Below the pieces are notes generated by a model that was given only the letters and a program-made list of their open reading frames with translations, was not told the origin of the DNA and made no database searches. This document shows positions 31,401 through 39,891 of a stretch of 41,525 bases of DNA, one piece after another; position 1 is the stretch's first letter; every line of letters begins with the position of its first letter. Source of the DNA: a virus; IMG/VR virus record IMGVR_UViG_3300035199_000310, positions 1-41,525 of that record, one strand, 5' to 3'. A program made the translations under genes and the position numbers.

Positions 31401-33905
31401 CACAACTACACAATAATCATTACCATCTACAAATGTATAGTCTTTTGCAAAGTGGATAAGGGCTTCATTTTCGTCGAGAGTAGGGTGATCGGAATCATCG
31501 CGAGTAACAACAATACTCGTAAGATTATCTACAGTTGAAGAAGGTTGGATCGAAACGAAAAGATGATTTAGGCGGTACTGCGCCCCCTCACGATGTTGAT
31601 CGCGAGCACCGATGCCAAAGAGTGCCTGATAGTTCCGAGCCCCCTCCTGAGGCGCGGTTGTTGGCACCTTATACCTAAAGGCAAACTGAAAAGTACACTC
31701 TTCGCCCTTACCGCCAATCCAAGGAAATTCATAGGGAGTCTCATCACATATCCACCGATCAATACCGGGAACGCAACAAACTCCTTGGCCGAAGATGCTT
31801 TCCTTTGTTTTATCTAGCCTCGGAATTCTGACCGCAACCTCCAACGTGAGGCCAGGGAAAGACATATCTTTACGCAATAGGTTGTGTTCATTATTCCCGT
31901 CTGTATCGTGGGCAATGAAAGTTTCAACTGTATCGCTACTAGTATCTCCACGGCTCTCCTGCGTCCCCGAGGACTCGCCGTAGGAAACGCCAAAGGGTGT
32001 CTCGCCAGACATCCCGAAGCCGTCTGCGCCGAGGAATACGTTTACACCGCCCCTGGCATCGACAGGGTCAAGGTGAAACGCGGGTCCGACCGTGCCGTCC
32101 CGAGTCACCCAGCGATAGGCGTAGCGGACAAAGCCGTCGAGGACACCGACGCCCTGCGGCGTACAGGAGACTTTCGTTGCCGGGCGCGGGACGCCCAAGG
32201 GGCGGAAAGTCTTTGAGAAGTCATCGAGCATATAGTTGACGTTATTGGACGTAAGAAATGCCCTATTGCCCCGACGCTGAATGACCGCATCCTTTGTGAG
32301 CGCCTTCTTGAGTTCGCCTACATAATCTACATCAGGCGTACTATTCGCCAAGATATAGCCGCCCGTCGCGGCGATGTACGAACCGCCTGCAAAACCACCC
32401 TGTGCGTAGTAAGGAGGGGCCGAGGCTACGCGCGTTCCGGTATAGGCGTTTAGGGCGCGATTGCCCCGATCAAGGATCTCATCGCCTAGGAGTGAATCAA
32501 TGTCATAGTAAAAAACAGCTTCGTTTAGACTATGCCACTTCTTTGTAGTTTCATTGTGAAGCGCGAACCGGCGAATCTTTCCACCAAAGGGCGCACTGTT
32601 CTCCTGATCGACCTTATCGCCGATGATGAAGCCGAGCGTCTTGTCGTAGTTGAAGATCGCGGGGTTGTCGAGCGTAGCGGTATCGGTCGTATCTGTTGTA
32701 CCAGGGGTTCCAGTTACTTCGGTAACACGAATGTCGTAACTGTCTGCATCGCGGCCTATGAAGACCTCGTAGCGCACCCCTGCCGTAAGCGCTCTTGCTG
32801 ATTGAACGATGCCTGTGCCCGCAAAGGTACCCTTGAAGTAATACTCAGAATCAGTATGTAGAAAAACATCTAGCCGCAGAATATCTTGGTAGTCAAAGAT
32901 GGTTGAGGCGGCGAGGATATTCGGGAGCGTAACCTCGATCTGGAAGACCCACTCCACTCGCGCTGACGTTGTAACCGGAGTCCAATAATACTCATCGAAG
33001 TCGAGATAGAACGGAATCTCGATGACCCCCAGGCCGCCGAAGTGCAGCCACTCGGTATCCGAATCTATGGTCGTGGGCGGCGTCGGGACAAGGTAGCTGT
33101 TGATGTCCGTGGCGGCGTCGAAGAGTAGCGCGTCCCCGCCCTCCGAAAACTTCTCGTGATAGATCAGGTCGGTCGTTGTGGGGGTGAGGTCGGCGGCGTA
33201 AGGTTCATAGTTCGCTGTGCTAATATTGGATACCTGATACAACATGAAATTTGTTAGGACAACTTTGTCATATACGGGTGTTAGTCCGGTCAACGGCGCG
33301 CCAATGAATTTGAGTATATTTCCCGTAAGCGTATTACCTGCATCACTTGTCTCGGTGATGCCGTCTGTATCTGCGCCAGCAAGCCAAGAAGCAACATAAA
33401 AAGTGCCGCTGCCTGCGGTGGCAAAACGTACAGAAAATCTGTGGTCCGTTCCTGAATCAATATCCGCGACGTTATGCGAAAGAATAGCCGTACTAGGATC
33501 TGCAAGCCTATAGATTTTTAAATCTACGGTATTATCGGATGCTGTATAAACGATATAGGCGGCAAAGCCCCGGAACTTGAAGATCGGGAAGAAGGAGTCT
33601 TCGGTATTCAGCGGCATTCGCAGGGTGCCGAACGCGGTCCAGGCAGCGGTCGAGAAGCTGGCGTCAACCGCAACCGCGCCCTTGGCGACATTGGCGGTCA
33701 CACCCAGGAGGTTCGGCGCGGTGTTCGTCGTGCGGCGCGAGCCGTAGCGGCGTTTAAAGAACCTCGACTCAGGGTCAACGTCGCGCTTCTCGAATACCGC
33801 AGTTAACGCGCTTGTACCTTGAATCGAACGCACGCCGGGCTCTGAGCGAGCATAACCCGCCGCTTGGCGATCCATAGGTAAGTTGTCGATACGGAAGCTA
33901 GTCAT
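28464..33905 (-). CDS. Huge tail protein with lectin-like repeats, 1813 aa
   Basis: This protein is beta-rich throughout. At least two stretches look like LamG/concanavalin-type domains: about 290-480, ending LNEAVFYYDIDSLLGDEI, and about 1050-1220, with WTWITLYYHHIPNP and EIAEARLWDG. The last third (PPMSSIRGIQIFRSQ, RIFFAESPSSWESFPLHMAY, SWGVFIDGSPTAP) looks like the beta-propeller body of tail nozzle proteins. It may therefore join a tail-tube nozzle with host-binding lectin domains. It is probably a main receptor-binding or tail component. Domain limits are rough. Confidence 0.7.
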   Translation of the reverse strand: MTSFRIDNLPMDRQAAGYARSEPGVRSIQGTSALTAVFEKRDVDPESRFFKRRYGSRRTTNTAPNLLGVTANVAKGAVAVDASFSTAAWTAFGTLRMPLNTEDSFFPIFKFRGFAAYIVYTASDNTVDLKIYRLADPSTAILSHNVADIDSGTDHRFSVRFATAGSGTFYVASWLAGADTDGITETSDAGNTLTGNILKFIGAPLTGLTPVYDKVVLTNFMLYQVSNISTANYEPYAADLTPTTTDLIYHEKFSEGGDALLFDAATDINSYLVPTPPTTIDSDTEWLHFGGLGVIEIPFYLDFDEYYWTPVTTSARVEWVFQIEVTLPNILAASTIFDYQDILRLDVFLHTDSEYYFKGTFAGTGIVQSARALTAGVRYEVFIGRDADSYDIRVTEVTGTPGTTDTTDTATLDNPAIFNYDKTLGFIIGDKVDQENSAPFGGKIRRFALHNETTKKWHSLNEAVFYYDIDSLLGDEILDRGNRALNAYTGTRVASAPPYYAQGGFAGGSYIAATGGYILANSTPDVDYVGELKKALTKDAVIQRRGNRAFLTSNNVNYMLDDFSKTFRPLGVPRPATKVSCTPQGVGVLDGFVRYAYRWVTRDGTVGPAFHLDPVDARGGVNVFLGADGFGMSGETPFGVSYGESSGTQESRGDTSSDTVETFIAHDTDGNNEHNLLRKDMSFPGLTLEVAVRIPRLDKTKESIFGQGVCCVPGIDRWICDETPYEFPWIGGKGEECTFQFAFRYKVPTTAPQEGARNYQALFGIGARDQHREGAQYRLNHLFVSIQPSSTVDNLTSIVVTRDDSDHPTLDENEALIHFAKDYTFVDGNDYCVVVRRGGSNHADPQGEDLIISIFDRNRHVTNNDGWARWPGTTDVEIIKPRFWTDYPSAGARDHVVWGGCRHEGVVLDTLTSKRTDGPGGDTFAFGAVRAFCGDSTLSNGVVVPGGVMYHGRMWRKDVILPLMATRGLERMAAREHGGLKDRLEVDTAFCPDSSLEKVTGGWDYPQNLRAVYYNYAGKFEAPVVLNVGLDNSPILAYGWNMTANAGTDPDTWTVTDLRKVPLWINWSSRNEGSLSIGVGKKPKVEIAEKRWYDGSGVLTFDEFANVIDLKQWTWITLYYHHIPNPGTAANFDVWLERIFLDGNTGDWGSLFDADTSLSGIAANATPGISVFTRGLFTLGGLPGLDQKYEVEIAEARLWDGEYYTAAGGGGGANAFGPYLSSRIPPNLWDKLWYYLRFMKLDVDDPDNQTTMDQLGVMDSDGDGTGDKQQRTDAVSIYQGAVVKDDFDDPGTAFFIPFPTPPMSSIRGIQIFRSQVVPVVEEFPNGNSNPNGVPDAWRACRSAPLYWLTEIPRGTTSYIDTAGDETLGGKLDAQTGLLPSNPRGVFEWGGYLGVYVQDKPRIFFAESPSSWESFPLHMAYDVPVREYGPIEAAVELASRDARHSRVLCLGKSWGVFIDGSPTAPQANTLGGGVGAASPRCLVVEKGIAYAYNGTLWGISGDGQIADLGLPVLDLLPDPDSARLSISSALNSLFVIDESTGLALRYHLTRQQWFVEDRSALSVTDIDGVDTWVHISGYPSAGLSTVFQDDVESDTPQGPLALITVGSGYYHNGDNTFNIAFGDITGLKVGQRGTLVADSHSTAAANNPHYKQTVTIKGATVIGSSAGMKIEVEEDLSLTETFTDLGGTTHTLEYSFYPGVGYWGTMIDTGQFNLSGDLNYVDVGVERGSGWWAAFDTSDFAKDPADRTGFASAESKPTNIVNASGGAGSARWGLANRQRLERILVYSTKPTDGSGGAVGLTELELNYTSDPGET

Positions 33906-33925
33906 AGTAAGAGCAGATCATCCAA

Positions 33926-34681
33926 CTACTCGTGGAAGCCGGTGCCAGTAGTATCCTCAGTATCGGTGGTGTACGTCTCAAGCTCAGAGCCACCAACAAA
34001 GAAACTAGTTCCCCCGTAGTAACCTTCGAGGAATTCATGGTCCCCGTGAGCGCAGGACCAATAGTGCTGGAGAACCGCCACAGGATCGCCGTAAGCCGGG
34101 GAGAACGCAGCTCGGTCGATATAGTTAATTACAATACGAATACCCTGCTCTTCAGAGGGGCTGTTCAGCTCAAGGTAAACGCCGCCGTCACAGAAATAAC
34201 CGAAGAGATCATCGGGACTTTGCCAAGACGGGTTGTACCCATTTAGAGATCCCGTGCAGATGTAGCTGCGCGCATCCCCTGTATCTACATGCGGGTTCCA
34301 GCCGCCCCTACCAAGGTGCTCATCGCCCGACCAGACAGGCACCGTGAACAACGAGAACATCACGGGCGTGATTCCTTGGTAGCGGAATTGGGCTACCGTG
34401 CTGACTTCTTCTAGTTGCTTTTTCATATGCGCTTCGGTAGAGGCGCTTTGATTGCGTTTAATGCAGGCCAACGAAGCCGTTACGGAAACAATGTGAAGCG
34501 GAATACCGATGATTGGCTTGGTCTCGAAGGTCTTTGTAGTGAGTTCGCTATCAAGGCCAAGGTCTAGAGAGGTGGACTTAATGTAATCCGGGTGAATCCC
34601 GGCACGGAGGCCGGTCACCGACGCGCAGCAACAGGAGCAGTTGTAGTTCCCACCGGGACATTCGCAGTTGCAGTCACCCAT
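33926..34681 (-). CDS. Virion-region protein with Cys-rich N-terminus
   Basis: The 251-aa product starts MGDCNCECPGGNYNCSCCCA: seven cysteines in the first 19 residues (4, 6, 8, 15, 17, 18, 19), suggesting a metal cluster or dense disulfides. The rest is beta-rich with GIRIVINYIDRAAFSP and a short acidic tail, and ends in GFHE. It lies between the head-tail adaptor and the tail protein, so it is likely a tail or connector part. No family was recognised. Confidence 0.65.
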   Translation of the reverse strand: MGDCNCECPGGNYNCSCCCASVTGLRAGIHPDYIKSTSLDLGLDSELTTKTFETKPIIGIPLHIVSVTASLACIKRNQSASTEAHMKKQLEEVSTVAQFRYQGITPVMFSLFTVPVWSGDEHLGRGGWNPHVDTGDARSYICTGSLNGYNPSWQSPDDLFGYFCDGGVYLELNSPSEEQGIRIVINYIDRAAFSPAYGDPVAVLQHYWSCAHGDHEFLEGYYGGTSFFVGGSELETYTTDTEDTTGTGFHE

Positions 34682-34682
34682 A

Positions 34683-35537
34683 TTATTGTTTCACCATCAC
34701 TTGATTCGAGTTCGCGGTGTTCTTGAGCGAATCTGCGCTATCTCTCACCGCCTCAGAGGCCAGCGCAACCTTCGTCGATGCGTGAGTACCAACCCAGGTA
34801 ATATACGCCATTCGGGCGCGCTCCAAAACTGCATCAAGAGCTTCCTCGGGGAAAATTAGTGTGTCCGAGTCACTGTCAAGGCGAGCAATGAAGCGCGTCT
34901 GAACGATGGTGAATTGGTCGGTGTTGCTTGTCGGGGCGGGCCAGAGCGAGATGAAGCTCGCGCCCTGGTTCTCGGAGAAGCGCTGCTCGTAGAAGCGTGG
35001 CGTCCCCGTCTTGTACGGGTCCGCGTGCGCGAACAGCGGCTCCTGGGCAAGACGTACCGCCCTGGGGGTGTCCGATCCGCTATGGCGCCAAACGCCAACG
35101 ACCTGACCAGTAGAGGGCAGCTCGATAGCGCGGCGTGTGATGGTGGAGTTAGTGTCGCCGTTGTATGCTTTTGGTACTGGGGAACCAACATCAACTTCAT
35201 CGGCGTCTTTTACATCTCGAATAAGGAACTTAGTAGTGGTTCCGCTTTCAACAACATTCAAGATGTCATGCGGGAAGACTTTTCCCGTAAGCGGATTGAC
35301 GCCCAACGTGAACGTCGTACCGCCCGCAGAAACGTCCGCGCCGGTACCCGATGTTGCGAGGGCGCCGTAAACGGAACCGACGAAGAGGTCATGGGAGAGG
35401 CCCGGAACGCCGTCAGAGAGGGCGCGTGCGATGCCGGAGTTCAGAGCCTCCCCCAAACGCTCAGACTCGACCGAAGAAACTACTCCTAGTCCAAGCCTTC
35501 TTTGCAAACGAGTTCGCAATTCAGCCTTAGTCGCCAC
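34683..35537 (-). CDS. Head-tail adaptor-like protein
   Basis: The 284-aa product has helical ends and a beta middle. The N-terminus (AELRTRLQRRLG) and C-terminus (ALDAVLERARMAYITWVG) resemble adaptor proteins that dock below the portal. It sits right after the capsid gene, as in podoviruses with a gatekeeper/adaptor. No catalytic motif was seen. The family is inferred from place and layout. Confidence 0.55.
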   Translation of the reverse strand: MATKAELRTRLQRRLGLGVVSSVESERLGEALNSGIARALSDGVPGLSHDLFVGSVYGALATSGTGADVSAGGTTFTLGVNPLTGKVFPHDILNVVESGTTTKFLIRDVKDADEVDVGSPVPKAYNGDTNSTITRRAIELPSTGQVVGVWRHSGSDTPRAVRLAQEPLFAHADPYKTGTPRFYEQRFSENQGASFISLWPAPTSNTDQFTIVQTRFIARLDSDSDTLIFPEEALDAVLERARMAYITWVGTHASTKVALASEAVRDSADSLKNTANSNQVMVKQ

Positions 35538-35552
35538 GGTCGAATCCTTTAC

Positions 35553-36731
35553 TTAAGCAATGCTAGTGTAACCACTCACACTCGCGTCACCGAGGTGGAA
35601 GAACGAGCGGCGACCGTTATCGACCGACCACTGGCGCTTCCACTCGATCCGCTTGAAGAGGTTAGTCTTCAGTGGGTGAGCCTGCATGTCGCCAAGCTGG
35701 CGGATGAAGCCGATGTTGTCGCTACCGGGGCTACCCGCACGAACGGTGTTCAGGCGGAGAGAGTTCCAGTTGACACCGAGAACCGGGTAGGTTGCCGTAG
35801 TAGCTTCGTGGGTAGTTGTCTCATCGACATCCCATTGGGTAGAAATACCGAGGTAACGTGACCAGTCACAGGTGACGCCGCCGAAGGGAACCGTCCCTTC
35901 CTTACCCATGTCAACGCGAACCGGGTCGGGGAGCGCAGCCTTATCGCGCATCAGATCCAGCAGCTTCTCGAAAGAGCCCAACGCCATGTAAACATGGGTA
36001 GGACGCTCAACCTCAGAATAAGAGGCGCCGAGAATCGCAGACTGAAGGTCAGCGAAGAAAGAGCCGTGGTCCTGGCTAGTCACAGCCTGGTAATGAGGCT
36101 GCCACTTCGCAATATCGTCCGTCTTCACGTTAGCAAACGTGAGGGTGGTTGTATCGCCAGCAGCGTTATTAGACGGGTTCGAGCTGCTGTAGTAAATTGA
36201 CTGGAGCGACATCGGGTAACCAGCCGAATAGCCGCTATCGGTGGTCATCGGGGGTTTTGAGGTCGGCGCGGAAGGGTCAGATGCCCCTCCAGCGATGCCC
36301 TGCGTGAAGAGGATCTCCTCTTCGTTAAAGATCTTCATCATGTTGGCCTTCACGACCGTCGAGACGTAGTCGATCAGGTTGCCAGGAGGCTGCGACTGCG
36401 GGAAGTTGATGTTCCGCGTACCGGCCTGCATGAAGAAGAGCGCCTGAGTGAGAACCTCAGAAGCGGCGCTGCCGAGGTTGTTCACCGCAGCCGTCCCCGA
36501 CACCGTGTCAGGCACATACAGCGAAGAGTCCTCGCCGTGCCCGTAGAGAATCGGGTGGCGCACGGTCTCGGCGTCGTTCACCACGAAGACACGGCCATTC
36601 GATGCCGCCGCCTTCAGGAACTTTTCACCGGAGTCGGTAAGAGCGTTGATGGGATCGCGGCTGTACGTCTCAAGCGCCGTCGAGACCATCGTGTCAAGAG
36701 ACTGATCGTAGTTAGGAATGGCCATTGCCAT
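35553..36731 (-). CDS. Major capsid protein
   Basis: The product is 392 aa from ATG 36731; a second in-frame ATG at 36725 lies 9 nt from GGAG and may be the real start (MAIPNYDQSLD). It follows a scaffold-like gene and lies in the head region. The sequence has the mix of beta and helix expected for an HK97-type capsid, but I cannot pick a subfamily. Codon choice is regular, as in highly expressed genes. Confidence 0.8.
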   Translation of the reverse strand: MAMAIPNYDQSLDTMVSTALETYSRDPINALTDSGEKFLKAAASNGRVFVVNDAETVRHPILYGHGEDSSLYVPDTVSGTAAVNNLGSAASEVLTQALFFMQAGTRNINFPQSQPPGNLIDYVSTVVKANMMKIFNEEEILFTQGIAGGASDPSAPTSKPPMTTDSGYSAGYPMSLQSIYYSSSNPSNNAAGDTTTLTFANVKTDDIAKWQPHYQAVTSQDHGSFFADLQSAILGASYSEVERPTHVYMALGSFEKLLDLMRDKAALPDPVRVDMGKEGTVPFGGVTCDWSRYLGISTQWDVDETTTHEATTATYPVLGVNWNSLRLNTVRAGSPGSDNIGFIRQLGDMQAHPLKTNLFKRIEWKRQWSVDNGRRSFFHLGDASVSGYTSIA

Positions 36732-36748
36732 TTACTCCGAGAAGATAG

Positions 36749-37423
36749 TTAAGTTTTAGGGCGCAATGACTCGGCCATAGCATTGCGTACCCGCTGATCC
36801 ATCGACTCAGCATCACTACCCGGAACATTCAGTTGCGTTGTGCCATCAGCCCAAACGACTGAACCGTCAGGAGCAGGGGCGGACTTCTCCAACCCGCTCT
36901 GCGGCCCCATCGGCGTTGTTTCTACAACACCTGACATGGCGACCAAGGTTTTGATACCTGCTTCCGAAAGCAAAATATGCGGAGTTAGGCGACCGTCATC
37001 GACCGCAGTGCGATAGAAGCTCTGGACAGTCCTGTACTCCTCGGAGCCGGGGGTGATCCCCTCACCTCCCAGGATGGACAAGAAGTTGTCCTTCGCGTTT
37101 TCGCGGCGACCGTATTCGGCATCCTTCTCCGTAAGAAGTTCCTCAACCTGGGCTCTGTTCATGTAGCCCTCGTTGTCAAACTTCTGCTGCTGACGCGCAT
37201 CATGCTTACCGATGGCGTCGTTTACAGATTTGCTAACGTAAGACTCGATCTGAGCGCGTACTGCACCGTCTACGTCGAGTTCATCCAGGGAACGAATCCG
37301 TCCCTCGGTTGGCTGCTGGGTTGCAGCCGCTTGACTGGCTTCCGCAACGAGGTCTACCGGCGGTGGGGCCGACTCCTCGGTGGGGGTGGCGTCGTCAGAT
37401 ACTTCGGGAACAGGGTCAGACAT
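36749..37423 (-). CDS. Scaffold protein
   Basis: The 224-aa acidic product has a Pro/Thr/Glu-rich start, a central helical coiled-coil section (VRAQIESYVSKSVNDAIGKH, NRAQVEELLTEKDAEYGRRE) and a disordered tail. This is the usual build of capsid scaffolding proteins, and it lies directly before the capsid gene. GGAG precedes its ATG. Confidence 0.75.
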   Translation of the reverse strand: MSDPVPEVSDDATPTEESAPPPVDLVAEASQAAATQQPTEGRIRSLDELDVDGAVRAQIESYVSKSVNDAIGKHDARQQQKFDNEGYMNRAQVEELLTEKDAEYGRRENAKDNFLSILGGEGITPGSEEYRTVQSFYRTAVDDGRLTPHILLSEAGIKTLVAMSGVVETTPMGPQSGLEKSAPAPDGSVVWADGTTQLNVPGSDAESMDQRVRNAMAESLRPKT

Positions 37424-37519
37424 ATCGGCTTCTCCGTAGGTTTACCTTAAAAGGTTCCTGGCAGAAGTTCCCGATGATGGCCATCGTAGGGCCAACCCGT
37501 TTAAACCGCAACCCTTTCT
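37424..37519. promoter_or_regulatory. Intergenic gap with palindromes
   Basis: This 96-bp gap is one of few in the late run. On the leftward strand it contains GGAACCTTTTAAGGT just before the scaffold ribosome site, the perfect palindrome GATGGCCATC, and one copy of GTTTAAAC (37499-37506). A promoter or processing site for scaffold/capsid is possible, but no standard promoter was recognised. Confidence 0.35.
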
Positions 37520-37915
37520 TCACTTTTCTTCGATAATGCCGCCATAAGTAGCATTTTTAGTAGTAGAAGAGTGTAGGCGCTGTTTAAGTGGCACGGTCGC
37601 CTGGAGCTGAGCCTCTTTAGAAACAAAGTGGCCCGTTTCCATGCTGATACCGTTTTTTCGGTAAACTTTTTCCATTTGCTTCTTAGATGTAACCATCTTA
37701 TCGGGATGGTTGGGATGTAGTTGAACAACCGTCTTGCCGCCCGACCAGTTGCCCTCAGAGCTAACGTGTCCGCGCACCATCTTTCGCGTGTAGTCCTGCT
37801 CGGACTCCTTCCGCCCGCACTTAGGACAATGCGAGGGATCGAAGGCGGCGGTGATCGAGCGGCTTTCGTCCCAATGGTTATCGCAGGCAGCGCAGCGGTA
37901 GGGATACTCAGGCAT
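37520..37915 (-). CDS. FmdB-like zinc-ribbon protein
   Basis: The 131-aa product opens MPEYPYRCAACDNHWDE and continues to CPKCG: the FmdB-type ribbon (YxYRCxxC...CPxCG). The rest is basic and polar. It lies between portal and scaffold and its start overlaps the portal stop by one base. It could be an assembly accessory or regulator. Its role in phage is unknown. Confidence 0.7.
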   Translation of the reverse strand: MPEYPYRCAACDNHWDESRSITAAFDPSHCPKCGRKESEQDYTRKMVRGHVSSEGNWSGGKTVVQLHPNHPDKMVTSKKQMEKVYRKNGISMETGHFVSKEAQLQATVPLKQRLHSSTTKNATYGGIIEEK

Positions 37916-39891
37916 TAGTAACCTCCTTGGGGCGTCGGGCTAGGGACTCCACCCGTAGCGAGCGCGGCCTGTAGATTATTATCGACCTCTCCGGGGCCAG
38001 CACCGACGCCTGGGACTACGTCGCCCATCTTGGCGGGGTTGATTACGTCCTGGCGGCGCGCGGCGTACATGCGGTGCATATCAACCGCAGAGCGGAGTTC
38101 CATCAGCGCCATCTCGTTATCGCCGCGAGAGAGTGCGGCCTCCTGCATCTTACTGTAGTAAGCGATATACATATCGTGCTGGTCATCTTCGTAGACCGGA
38201 ATCGGCTGCTGCGTCTGGAGGTGGCGAATGTAGCGCTCCTCGGGGCCGAGTTCGAGGATCGGCGCATCGAGGAAGAGGTCGGCGTCCTCGATACCCATCG
38301 CGTTGCCGAGGCGGCGCAGCGCCTCCCGAGTCATGCGCGGAACTCCGGTCTGGAAGGCTTGCTGCGTGTTCGTGGTCACGGTGAGCCACTGCATCAGGGC
38401 TTGAATGTCGCCCTGGTTGCTGAGGTGGCCAAGCTCCACCGGGTCGATGTCGAATGAGAAGCAGGCCGTCATAGGATCGGGAACGTGCAGCGTTCGGATG
38501 ACACCATTGGCCAAGGGTACGTCTACCGTGTCGCCGAAGATTTCGCGCTGATACTTGAAGCCCGCTTGAGCCAGGCGCGTCCACATCATCGCCATGATTT
38601 CGAGGCGGTCCTGATTGCGGCGGCTGGAGGCGTCGGTGATCGCGGCGGCTTCGGTGGCGGACTTTCGGGGATTCGTCGAGATGCCACGATCCGATGGGTG
38701 AACGCCGGTTACGTCATCGAAAAGCTGCATGTAAGTATTTAGGGCAGCTAGGTATTCATTCAAGACCGCGCTCTGCTCAACCGGGCGCATGGTGGCATTG
38801 ACGCCGCGTACAGTGTCGTCGGGATCGACGCCCACGAAGACCGTCCCGCCGGGTGCAACATGCTTCACCACTTGGAGTGCGTCCTCGTCGATGGCATTTT
38901 TATCGTAAAGGACAGTCTTATTGAGGGTGCGAATCTCGCGGTCGATCTGGACCAAGGTTTGAACAATCATCCGCATAAGCGGAATCCAAGACAAAACCTC
39001 GGCTGCGGGTACGTCCTCGCCGGGGGCCGCATCCAAGAAATTCCCGATGATGATCGGGCAGGCGGCGATTGATTCGGTGATTTGGTATTCGCCTAGAGAA
39101 TTCTGCATTTCGTGCTGCGGCTGGAGCGGCATATTTTCATTCTTTTCGGCGCCAATCTTGACGAAGATCGACATGGGGCAGGCGCCGAAGGATTTGGTGG
39201 GGGCGCCGTGCCGGAAGCCGTCGTGGTAGACCTCGGTGACGCGAACGATCGCCCAGGACTTCGGCGCCTCCTGGCCCGCGTGGTCGGGCTTCCAGGTGTC
39301 GGGGAGGTCGCCGTACTGGAGATCGTAGGCATGCCAGTAGAAGCGGCGGTGAAAGGGCTCGTAGCCGCAGTCGCCGGGCTCAACCGCCGAATACTTGATT
39401 CGGAGATAAGGAATCTTCTCTTTTTTATCGAAGGAAACTTTAACGCCGAAGTAGGGCGATAGCATTCCGAGGAAGGCGGCGCGGCGCATGGCTTCGCGGA
39501 GATGGCCGTGGTCAGTCATAATCCGCGTGAGCTGGTTCTGCTTATCGGCCAAGTGCGCCGAACCGGGGACGCGGGCCTTGACGCGGAAGGTAGGAACTCC
39601 CGGCGTGAGGTTGGTCACGATCTGGCGGAGCCGCGAGAGGAAGAGGTTGGCGGTAGTCTCGGGCGGGCGCCAGGAGCCGACTTCGAGGGGCTCGTTGAGG
39701 CGATGGGCAGGGATACCCTGCTCCCCGATCAAAGCGCCGCCTTGAGAGCCGACCGGGTCGCGGCCCGTGTAGATGTCGGCGATCAGGCGCTCATTGCCCT
39801 TGAGCGGCTCTTGGATCAGAGTCATCGCTCCGGTGACCAGCGCGGCAAGCTGGATGGAGGCGTCTTCTTCTAGCTTGAACGACTTAGGCAT
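37915..39891 (-). CDS. Portal protein
   Basis: This 658-aa protein follows the terminase gene with an 8-bp overlap. Late in the sequence the segment DDVTGVHPSDRGISTNPRKS, then ATEAAAITDASSRRNQDRLE and WTRLAQAGFKYQREIF, is typical of the portal stem/crown region of large podoviral portals. The dodecameric ring would hold the packaging motor and later the tail. A disordered Gly/Pro tail (PGVGAGPGEV...) ends it. Confidence 0.85.
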   Translation of the reverse strand: MPKSFKLEEDASIQLAALVTGAMTLIQEPLKGNERLIADIYTGRDPVGSQGGALIGEQGIPAHRLNEPLEVGSWRPPETTANLFLSRLRQIVTNLTPGVPTFRVKARVPGSAHLADKQNQLTRIMTDHGHLREAMRRAAFLGMLSPYFGVKVSFDKKEKIPYLRIKYSAVEPGDCGYEPFHRRFYWHAYDLQYGDLPDTWKPDHAGQEAPKSWAIVRVTEVYHDGFRHGAPTKSFGACPMSIFVKIGAEKNENMPLQPQHEMQNSLGEYQITESIAACPIIIGNFLDAAPGEDVPAAEVLSWIPLMRMIVQTLVQIDREIRTLNKTVLYDKNAIDEDALQVVKHVAPGGTVFVGVDPDDTVRGVNATMRPVEQSAVLNEYLAALNTYMQLFDDVTGVHPSDRGISTNPRKSATEAAAITDASSRRNQDRLEIMAMMWTRLAQAGFKYQREIFGDTVDVPLANGVIRTLHVPDPMTACFSFDIDPVELGHLSNQGDIQALMQWLTVTTNTQQAFQTGVPRMTREALRRLGNAMGIEDADLFLDAPILELGPEERYIRHLQTQQPIPVYEDDQHDMYIAYYSKMQEAALSRGDNEMALMELRSAVDMHRMYAARRQDVINPAKMGDVVPGVGAGPGEVDNNLQAALATGGVPSPTPQGGY

